Shown: piece by piece, positions 56,701 to 64,000 of the stretch
How positions within the stretch are numbered: position 1 is the first letter of the stretch
How the letters are laid out: every line of letters starts with the position of its first letter
DNA from: Capniomyces stellatus
Lineage: Eukaryota > Kickxellomycota > Harpellomycetes > Harpellales > Legeriomycetaceae
Direction of reading: 5' to 3'
DNA length: 64,000 nucleotides
NCBI GenBank assembly: GCA_001661515.1
Contig: LUVW01000046.1
Location: 15,697 to 79,696 of the forward strand
Notes under the pieces: generated by a model
Databases searched by the model: none
The model's input: the letters and a program-made list of their open reading frames with translations, nothing else
What the model was told of the DNA's origin: nothing
Made by a program: the position numbers and the translations under genes

Positions 56701-59606
56701 TCTGATTCTAGATTCACTTTACCTGATAATAAAGCCTCGGCCTCACCCTTATTCTCATTATTAATATTAATGTTGTTATTACTAATAATGGTACCATCAA
56801 TCTCATGTTTTGTTTCTGGTTCTTTTTTGCTGCTTTCTAATGTGTTTAGGTAAATATTCATCCACCGTTTCTTTAGCGATTCTGCCTGTTTAAGAGTTCT
56901 GATTCGACTTCGTCTCTTCTTCCTACTCTTCTGCAAACTATTATCTACCATCCCCATCCCCATCCCCATCCCCATCCCCATCCCCATCTCCATCCCCATC
57001 CCCATCCCCAATCCCAATCCCAATCCTACGTTAGTGCCAGAGTTCATGCTTGTACTTTCAGCTGGTTCCAACCGATTCCGCGCTAATCGTCGATCAAACT
57101 CTTCATTCGACTCATCGCCTACTTCTATATCCTCCTGCTCCTCGCTATTCTCGTCTTCGTACTCTCCACTCAACATTGTGTTGCTGCTGTTTCTTTCCAC
57201 TGATCCCATCCGCCTTTTTCTTCGCTCCTCATTCCCATCTCTATACATATCCCTACTTTTATCTCTATTTCTATACCCCTTCACCTCATCCTCATCCTCA
57301 TCTTCCACCTCCTCCTCCTCCTCACCATCATCATCATTGGCTAGCCCGTGTTTCCTTCCTATTCCGGATTCACCAGTCTGCCTTTTCCCATACTTTCCAT
57401 TCGTTAGTCCAGCTACCCACTTTTCGTTTTTACTGTTACCCTCTCTATCCTGCCACTCTGTACCATATTTGTTTTCATTTTCATCTTCATTTTCATTTTC
57501 ATAGTCATACTCATTACTATTAGTGTTGCTATTATTGTTGCTATTACTATTACTATTGCTGTTGTCATAATCGTAATCATCGCCTCCTCCAACCACGTCC
57601 ACTGACTGATAATCGTCATTTCTACCGTCCTCATACTTTATATCTTTATCTCTGCTACTGTTTCTATACCCGTCTCTTGTCTTTTCTCGATCTTTGTTTC
57701 TACTTCTTTCTCTTTCTCTGTCTCTATACTTTTCCTTATTATTATAACTTCTACCTCTATCCTTATCTCTGTCTCTGTCTCTGTCTCTGTCTCTGTCTCT
57801 GTCTCTATCCAACTCATTCAGCCTTGTTGAAGAGCTCTTGGTCACACTTTCTGATGTCGACTCGCTTCCTCCATTACTGTGCCTTCGACTCTTCTTTTCC
57901 TGCTCCATCCCCATCCCCATCCCCATCCCCAGTCCCAGTCCCAGTCCCAGTCCCAGCATATCAAACAATCTTTGTACTCGACACTTTTCTTCCCTCTTGC
58001 ATCCACATCCACATCGTGTTCCCGCAAACGCCTGCCTCCACACCTTACACATCCGTCTTCCTTCCGGTGTTGCCAGGTATTGCCCAGCCTCCTCAAGTTC
58101 CTTCTTTGCTATTGCTGGCAGCTCGTCCTCTTCCCAGTTCCAACCCAACGTCAACTCCTCACCCTCCTCTATCTCTCGCCCCGCAAACATCCCCAGAATC
58201 ACCATTACCTCCTGCGACTCCTGTACCCTCAGGCTCCTCACCACCACGTTTGGCTGGCAGCTGCGTCTTATGTATCGCGTCACGTCTCCCTCCACTCGCG
58301 CATCAACACACAGGTTTATTTTTGGATGCAGTATCACACACGGCCTTGTCAGCCGCAGCAAATCATAATGGTTTTTTGGATCCTCCTTATATCCGCTTTT
58401 TAGTATTATTCTCCCCTTATATTCCCCTATAAACTGCTCCCTCTCCACCCCTCCCAAACTAAACACCCCCACTTGCCGACTCGCCGTGTTTTCTATTATC
58501 CGCGCCTCTATATCCACTGCCTGTCCCAATAAACACATACTCGCCACTCCCAACTCTTCATTCTCACTCTCATTCTCATTATCACTCTCACTCTCACTCT
58601 CATTCTCATTCTCACTCTCACTCTCATTCTCATTCTCATTCTCATTCTCATTCTCATTCTCATTCTCATTCTCATTCTCATTCTCATTCTCATTCTCAAC
58701 CTCATTCTCATTCTCAACCTCATTCTCAACCTCATTCTCAAGTTCCTTTTTACCTTCAGTCTCAATTCCAAGCTCATTTTCAGTCTCAACTCCTGGCTCA
58801 TTCACGTTTTTACTTTCAAGCTCACCTCCACCTCCACTTCCACTTCCACTTCCACTTCCTTTTCCTTTTCCATCTCCATTTCCATTTCCATTTCCATTTC
58901 CATCCTTTGGTTTTTGTTTCTGACTTTGCTTTTGTTTTTGCCTCTGTTTTCTTGCTTCTATTCCTCCCTCTCCCCCATTAATCTTCCCATTCAGAATATT
59001 TTGAATACACTCAATCACCTCCTCCGAGTCTATTATACTGCTCTCTATGCTTCTGGTTATCCCTTCATCCCCTGCTCCTCCTGGCGAGTTGGTCCTGTTC
59101 CCCATATGATACCCATCATCTCCCCTCGTCGGCGAACTTGCCAGCCCTCCCCCGCTATCCGAAAACCGCGACCCTGCCTTCCTCTCCCTCTGCCTAACCC
59201 CCCGCGAGTCATACGCCTTCTTCTTTTTGTCTTGCATCCCACCTTGCCCCCCCTCCTCTGTTGAAATCGACACTCTTTTTGCCTTTCCCGTCAGCGTCTT
59301 TGCCTTTTTTCGGTTCTCCTTTGCCAGCCGGTACTCTTTATCCACCCTCTGTTTCTGATACTCATACGCCCTCTTTACATTAAGCTTTCGTGGATTGCAT
59401 TGCTCACACAAGTATTCATCTGGCACATTGTCCTGCTCCACATTTACACAAATCGCATGCTGCCACACTAGACAATTCTCGCACTGAATCGTGAACCCAT
59501 CATCATCATCTATCCCACAAATGCATCTTATCACCCCTTGGTCTTCCTCTAAACCCGCTTCAAGCCCCTCTGCTTGCCGCTGATGTCTAGGTTTGTATGC
59601 CGCCAT
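53709..59606 (-). CDS. SET3: SET3-type PHD and SET domain chromatin protein
   Basis: A single exon of 1965 aa. The PHD finger at about residues 28-71 ([33 protein letters not shown]) binds methylated H3K4 in orthologues. The SET domain is at about 365-545 ([35 protein letters not shown]), followed by a Cys-containing segment. Family members (yeast Set3, metazoan MLL5) are core subunits of the Set3 HDAC complex and are not thought to be active methyltransferases. The order PHD then SET near the N-terminus is the family hallmark. The remaining ~1400 residues are disordered: Glu-Asn, Arg-Asp, Met-Gly, Gly-Thr-Gly-Ser and poly-Pro/poly-Gln repeats, much longer than in yeast Set3 (about 750 aa). 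Confidence 0.92.
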   Translation of the reverse strand: MAAYKPRHQRQAEGLEAGLEEDQGVIRCICGIDDDDGFTIQCENCLVWQHAICVNVEQDNVPDEYLCEQCNPRKLNVKRAYEYQKQRVDKEYRLAKENRKKAKTLTGKAKRVSISTEEGGQGGMQDKKKKAYDSRGVRQRERKAGSRFSDSGGGLASSPTRGDDGYHMGNRTNSPGGAGDEGITRSIESSIIDSEEVIECIQNILNGKINGGEGGIEARKQRQKQKQSQKQKPKDGNGNGNGNGDGKGKGSGSGSGSGGGGELESKNVNEPGVETENELGIETEGKKELENEVENEVENENEVENENENENENENENENENENENENESESENENESESESDNENESENEELGVASMCLLGQAVDIEARIIENTASRQVGVFSLGGVEREQFIGEYKGRIILKSGYKEDPKNHYDLLRLTRPCVILHPKINLCVDARVEGDVTRYIRRSCQPNVVVRSLRVQESQEVMVILGMFAGREIEEGEELTLGWNWEEDELPAIAKKELEEAGQYLATPEGRRMCKVWRQAFAGTRCGCGCKREEKCRVQRLFDMLGLGLGLGLGMGMGMGMEQEKKSRRHSNGGSESTSESVTKSSSTRLNELDRDRDRDRDRDRDRDKDRGRSYNNKEKYRDRERERSRNKDREKTRDGYRNSSRDKDIKYEDGRNDDYQSVDVVGGGDDYDYDNSNSNSNSNNNSNTNSNEYDYENENEDENENKYGTEWQDREGNSKNEKWVAGLTNGKYGKRQTGESGIGRKHGLANDDDGEEEEEVEDEDEDEVKGYRNRDKSRDMYRDGNEERRKRRMGSVERNSSNTMLSGEYEDENSEEQEDIEVGDESNEEFDRRLARNRLEPAESTSMNSGTNVGLGLGLGMGMGMEMGMGMGMGMGMGMVDNSLQKSRKKRRSRIRTLKQAESLKKRWMNIYLNTLESSKKEPETKHEIDGTIISNNNININNENKGEAEALLSGKVNLESEVQDSKDSKEIKDSKEIKDSKEIKDSKEIGEVNVTGSNSAKKTRLSLEEYNRQRKSLVVAESPKDEQVVLAGTVGKPNAGSLGAEPETNTKTKIMDKTKTKLEQVSANEKRSDVNTTVKEEPITVPAPKVKVSLEEYNRRRQQQQQQQQQTLDSGVTGSSPGLNTGGINNNNSDQVGKTPKIEKITDLLHKELGGIVADDVLSSTTAPAPAPESGSASSVKGLAVSTVSSSNVGAVGLISQPVGSTTLLSEQLIPSQIGQSLVHQTSGTRSAQPQPQPQSLSQSLPQSLPLAHPPSLPQPSLPQSSIPISIPMPLSIPGSNHPLPHLYHHHPPPPPPPPPPPPPPSHLPPPPPSHIPPPPRLPHPPHPHPSHFLPHSLPTSTQTSNSAGSDTLLTHQPTISTSTSTSTSMTTPTPAALANVLAFSIPSAATSFTGSSSSLIQWPNVIRPQQPYTTLTSATLTSTNNIVNTSTKTIVDTSNDVVDADVDVNAANDIDIDADVDVDVDVDVDVDKVDSVTVTSTSSPPPPPPPPPPPPPPPPPPPPQQVRTDALQSPSLPGSSTYLRYDNARRYDRDRVAGMYSYDRDRDRDRSRDRPWDGERDRAWDRQRDGRAKLHNRDRERDRDGRDRDRDRDRDRDRDPRDPRDPRDSRDPRDSRDSRDSRDSRDRERVYSYNSPNSTTNIVSASTSAGLPYRRDRDSRDGRDRDRDRDRDRDRDRDLRDRDRDRDPRDSRDPRDRERHFSDYQYARSERDAEKEVGEIVSTKDRRTSYDRDRDRWWDREYSGSNTRDQRAVPLSSNPTSNYLSPQTLSSTGLYPRSGAGTFTRNSNSTSPAYSSTNAANASNSSAGTGTGTGAGTGAGTFALGGEVGRDWRSTSPISRQRASGSGSGSGTGSGTGSGTGSGTGSGTGSGTGSGTGLGLGLGLGLGLGLGSGNNTPKSESGLLTDQSSNVNNPDAGNRAGAGAGAGAGAGASTTNRLGDETANSTSSPSLDTGNV

Positions 59607-62600
59607 AATATATTCTTTTTCTTCTATATATTCTCTCCCTGTATTTCCCTTTCTCCCTACTCTTTTCTCTCCCTACTCTTTTTTCTCTTTACGCTTTTGT
59701 TTTTGCTTTTGCTTTTGTTTTTGCTTTTGCTTTTGCTTTTGTTTACTCTTTAGCTTTACAACTTCTTGTCAACTACTAGTATTGTAAGCTCCCAATCTGC
59801 CCGCTTTCCTTTTATTTTTTTTTCTTGCTTTGACCAGCTGTATCTCTCCTATTCCACTCTATTCTACTCTGTTTGGTATATATTTTTATTTGGCCAAGAG
59901 TTCTTTTTTTCTTCTTTTACTCGTTCTCGTGCGTGTGTTCTCTATACTTTTCTTTCTTTTTACTTTCTACTCCCATCAACATCAATTTCATATCTTGTGT
60001 ATCCGCAGCTTGGTTTACTTTTCTTATCTTCCTTTCCCCCTTTTCTCTCTCTCTCTCTTGCTCTCCTCTTTTGTTAATCGTACTTGCTTTTCTTGTTGCT
60101 ATCAATCTGCTGCTTTATTAACCTTTTGACAATTTGCTGTTTTAATGACTAATTCAATAATTCGCTTTACCATCCAAACACCAAAGCTACAGAATTCAAC
60201 TGCCACTATGTTACTTTTATTTATATTGTAGGTAGATTGGCTGCTTATTTTTGCTCCAATCCCGTTAAAATTACTATTTTTGGCTTGTGCTCTTTAATCG
60301 CATCAGCTATATCTGCTTTACAGTGCCTTTAATGTTAAACCAAGTCCTAATCCCTGCTCTCAATCGACTAAATCTACGTGTCAATTACGATTATCCTGCT
60401 CTGGTTTTAGCCTTTTGAATCGAATCTTTATTTATCTAGCATAAAAAAAAGCTATCTGTTCTTTCTTTAATTCTCCTTTACTTTTGATTTATTATTTCCT
60501 TCTTAATTAGCTCTTTGTCTTTTTGTTTTTTTTTCTTTCTTTTTTTTCCTAATTGCTAATTCCTGTTTTACTAGTGTATTTTCTATCACTGCATTTTCTC
60601 TTCCACTCTTTCAGCTAGCTTTTTCATATCGCTTTATTATTCTTTACATTTAATTGCCTTCTTTTACTATTTCATATTCTTTGGCTATATTTACTTTTTT
60701 TTCTTTCTGTTTTATTACTTTATCGTGAATTTCCTTTTTTTTAATTTCCATTATTTTATTTCCACTCTTTTGCTTTTTATTTTCTATCTTTACTTTATTT
60801 CCTGTCCAAATCCATTTATATTGTCACCACCACTTTACTCTCTTGATGTTCCTGCTCCCGTTTTTGTTTTTTTTAACCCCTTTCATTTTCCACTATTTAC
60901 CTATCAACGTTTTTAGCCAATTACTTTATAATGCTATATTCCATTATTGCTCTTTACCAAGCTCGCCTTGGTGTTGCCAATTTACCCAAGCTTTTACTTG
61001 TCTCCAAATCTTTATCTCTTTTTGTATTTTGCATAATTTTTATTGATTTTTTTTTTCAATCTCACGCAATCTCACAATTCAGTTTACTTTATTCAATTTA
61101 TTTCGGTTTTATTCAACTTGTACTTTTACTCTGTTATATTCAACTTGCACTTTTACTCTGTTTTATTCTACTTTTATTTTTACTCTTTATTTTATTCAAT
61201 TTTATTTTATTTTGTTTTATTTTATTTAATTAATTTCTGCTTTATTTCTTTTATCCCATTCTCATCATACTATTGGCCCAAATCACGCTTTTTTATAAAT
61301 ACGCTCTTAGTTATTTGAACTAATTATCCACTACTTCCAACTCGCCCTATTTACCATTTTCCAATTTATCCAATTAATATCCTGATTACACCTATCGTCA
61401 TTGGCTACGCGTGTTTGTTCAACTAAAGACCGCTTATTCTTTTTAATTTAATTTTTTAATTTTTTTTATTTAAATCCAATATTTATAATTCCCTCTATTA
61501 GCATCGTTGACGTTTTACGTAAAATTCATCCAATACTACATCATGCTGAATTGATTTTCAACACAGCATTACCATCGCTTTACCACCTTTACACCATCTG
61601 ACTTGACCTTCTCAATGCCTTTCTCTCCTCTATTCTTTTTTTTTTCCCCTCTTCTTTCTTACAACTTTCAACTTTTCATCCAAGTCCACTTGCTTGGTAT
61701 CTCTTACCCTAACTCTACACCCTCAAGATCCCCTATACCATTATCTGGCTTTAATCACCCCCTGCCCTTTTCTCTGGTATTTCCTACTCCTCCCTCCCAA
61801 CCCTTTCGATTTTTATTTACCCTTTAATTTTTTATTTTTTTTACTGCTTTACGCCCTATCCAGTTGTAACCATTCTACATTTCATTCTGGCCAATAAATT
61901 GGCTTGAAGCAAAATGTTATTAACGCGTATTTTTAATATCGCGTAACCCAGAATCACGTTTGATAATTGTTTTTTTCCAAGTAACAACCGTATTTATTTT
62001 ATTGCATGTCTATTCACGTCTAATAACTTTGTTCAGATCTAGTTCTCTTTTTTTTTCCAATTTAAACTTGTGGTTTTATCTTGCTTTTACTTTTATTTGT
62101 CTTGATTCCTACTTTGCAACTTTGTAATATTGCATTTTTTTTCATCTCTTATCTTTTATTGCTTTTGCAGCATAACCACACTTCACTCTTTGTTGTTCTA
62201 TTGCTTCCTATCTCAACCTACCTCTGCTCAGTGATCGGGGTTATCCCTTATCGACCAGCAATACACCTTTTATTTTGCCAACCCTAAATATCGAGACAAT
62301 CTCTCCGCCTGCAGCGACTCTTCACAATTAAATTTCACTTTACATATTTCAACATTATTCTTTTCCCACTTTTGCTCTCTGTACCCTACTAAATGTTTTT
62401 GGTTTAATCATTTTGCCTAATGGGTAATTAACGTGTCCCAAATCCGAAATACATTATTCCTCAAATCAAAAAGCTCTTTTACCCAGAAAATTTTTGCTGG
62501 TTATTTCTTTCTTTTCAATCTGGTAATAAAATATACTAAGGCACTATGTATAACATAAAAATAACTAGTTTGTTTTCTTTGGTTTGTTTAAAGTGCCAAG

Positions 62601-63639
62601 TTGATAATGTTGACTTTTTTTGTTGTAGCAATAACCATTGATTTCTTTCCCCTTTAACATAGGCCACTTGACCTTAATCTCAATCACCCAACTTTCCTCA
62701 GCCCTCTTGCCATTAAAATACCACCAATAATTGTTAGTAAATGATATTTTTCAACCAAAACTAAAAAAAAACCTTAATCAAACTTTTGGTACATTGTACC
62801 CTAAAAATCACCATTTAGAAAATGCAAAGTCTAAATGCTTTACGTTTTGAAAAAGGGGGGATGGTGGATTGTACGTAACGCTACTCTTTAGCAGGCTCAA
62901 TTTTACTCTTTTACAACAATCAGCAAAAATGTCTAAAATACAATGCCATTCATCCCGCAAAATGTTTATTTCCATTTACCTAAAAACGTCTGCGTGATTT
63001 CTCCATTTATTTTCCTCACAAATTTTTGAGTAGGCAAGAGAACAATTAATTACTAATAATTTATTTTATTTTATTGAAACTAATAATGATATATTTTTGC
63101 AACAACTTTATTAAAGTTGTGATGTTTATCAAATGGCAATCATCGGCTCCTGATTGTATTCGAATATTTTTAATAATTTACTTGCTGAAGAGCCGAATGA
63201 TTGTAAAGCATTATTCTCATAAACCTGATTTTATATACTTTTAATAATTGATACATTTCCCTTGGCATATTAAATGACTAGCGATTGCTTTGAGCTGAAA
63301 ACATAAAAGTCTGAGGTAGTTTACTCACCAACCCCCCCAAATTAGACAAAACAATGTAGCAATGACAAAAGTAATCACGAGTAAACAAGACTACCAACAC
63401 TTTACTACCCCCCGCTCCCGCTGTTGAGTAAAAGAGACACATACCCCATCTTTTAATAATAAATAATTATTGACAAGTCAGGAATATGCATAGTCAAAAA
63501 TAAATTTATAAATTATGACTGATTATATTTTAAAACATTACTGTACAATGGATTTGTGGAGAAACAGGCTCCATTCACCTCAAAAAAAAACTATAGACAA
63601 AGCTAAAAACGTATGGTGCTAAAGCCAGCATTTCCAGAA
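59607..63639. other. Long pyrimidine-skewed region upstream of SET3
   Basis: About 4 kb. From 59607 to about 62300 the plus strand is strongly T/C-rich (so the SET3 sense strand is A/G-rich), with a CTTTTG repeat at 59692-59745. From 62400 it is ordinary AT-rich sequence. The open frames here are long only because of the skew. It must hold the SET3 promoter; no gene is supported. Confidence 0.5.
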
Positions 63640-64000
63640 CTACACCTGGGTGTATCCGGCAAGCCTCGTATCCGACTTTTGCCTGTAAATCGTCCAAAGC
63701 AACACCAATAGGTACGAGGTTCCTATCACCAGAGATCCTGCTATAGCATCAATAAAGTAGTGGTTGGCAGTGATGACTATACAAAACACTGTGACTGCAG
63801 GGTAGATATAGACGCTGTAGCATATAAGCTGGTATAAGCAATACTTTATGAAGTTTGTGGACTTTAGCCTTTTATTGGAGATAAGAAGCAAGGAGAACGT
63901 AGAGTGCCATACCATTGCTACCCATACTGCAAGCATGGTATGTTGGCTTGGTAGTGCGGCATATGGGTTGTTGAGTGTCTGCACTGACCGATCTTTCCAT
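63640..64000 (-). CDS. PAP2-superfamily membrane phosphatase, C-terminal part (runs off the window)
   Basis: 120 codons to the stop at 63640; the frame is open to the right edge, so the N-terminus is missing. Motifs: NNPYAALPSQH (PAP2 C2-type with catalytic His) and, about 60 residues on, ITANHYFIDAIAG (C3-type, with the His and Asp of the catalytic triad), separated by transmembrane helices. The arrangement resembles the PAP2_3/Aur1-like subgroup that acts on lipid phosphates or inositol phosphorylceramide. The exact substrate cannot be told from this part. A final membrane helix precedes a short polar tail (KSDTRLAGYTQV). Confidence 0.7.
   Translation of the reverse strand, partial: WKDRSVQTLNNPYAALPSQHTMLAVWVAMVWHSTFSLLLISNKRLKSTNFIKYCLYQLICYSVYIYPAVTVFCIVITANHYFIDAIAGSLVIGTSYLLVLLWTIYRQKSDTRLAGYTQV

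Noticed and set aside
58486..58923. Ser-Phe-rich open frame opposite SET3
   Set aside because: It is the antisense reading of the Glu-Asn repeat of SET3, with no independent support.

Overview
The window looks like a contig end from an AT-rich, yeast-like ascomycete fungus. Genes carry short spliceosomal introns with GTAAGT/GTATGT donors, branch sites close to TACTAAC and TAG/CAG acceptors. Gene content is nuclear and eukaryotic: coatomer, TFIID, ESCRT, rRNA processing and chromatin. CTG encodes leucine at invariant positions (HELAHQWFGN, WLNEGFA and GAMENWGL of the M1 aminopeptidase), so a CTG-Ser or CTG-Ala clade yeast is unlikely. A single species is not identifiable by reading. Intergenic spaces are long (up to about 4 kb), and several coding sequences carry large microsatellite-like dipeptide expansions.

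Layout. 0-2.3 kb: the 3' part of IST1 (+), convergent with a seven-exon acyl-protein thioesterase gene (-). 3.3-3.9 kb: a spliced non-coding locus whose intron holds a box C/D snoRNA candidate. 4.3-11.8 kb: TAF5 (two exons) and SEC21/gamma-COP (five exons), both on -. 12.8-16.0 kb: a transposon graveyard with Ty3/gypsy chromovirus pieces, a decayed plus-strand ORF, a pair of divergent inverted repeats and one small unknown ORF. 19.7-26.3 kb: a bHLH regulator (+), a small unknown ORF (-) and a two-finger GATA factor with an AreA-like N-terminus (-). 30.2-36.6 kb: RRP5 (+).

36.7-42.4 kb is the most unusual part. Three tandem paralogues (A, B, C; about 140 aa; no family recognised) lie on -. A and C sit in segments of about 1.3 kb that are nearly identical upstream of the gene and through the first 21 codons, but differ strongly, mostly by amino-acid-changing substitutions, in the rest of the CDS. 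A six-copy telomere-like octamer array lies just upstream of the TATA box of both A and C. A 5'-truncated, A-tailed insertion with target-site duplications is wedged at the 3' end of A. 42.6-51.2 kb: a LYR-motif protein (+), HEM13 (-), a small single-membrane-span protein (+) and an M1 aminopeptidase (-). 53.7-59.6 kb: SET3 (-). 63.6-64.0 kb: the C-terminal part of a PAP2-type membrane phosphatase (-), cut by the window edge.

Most genes are unlinked housekeeping functions. The regulators (bHLH, GATA, SET3) are flanked by the longest intergenic regions. The two homopolymer-G runs, at the left edge and near 52.35 kb, and the three N at 48.5 kb mark weak points of the assembly.
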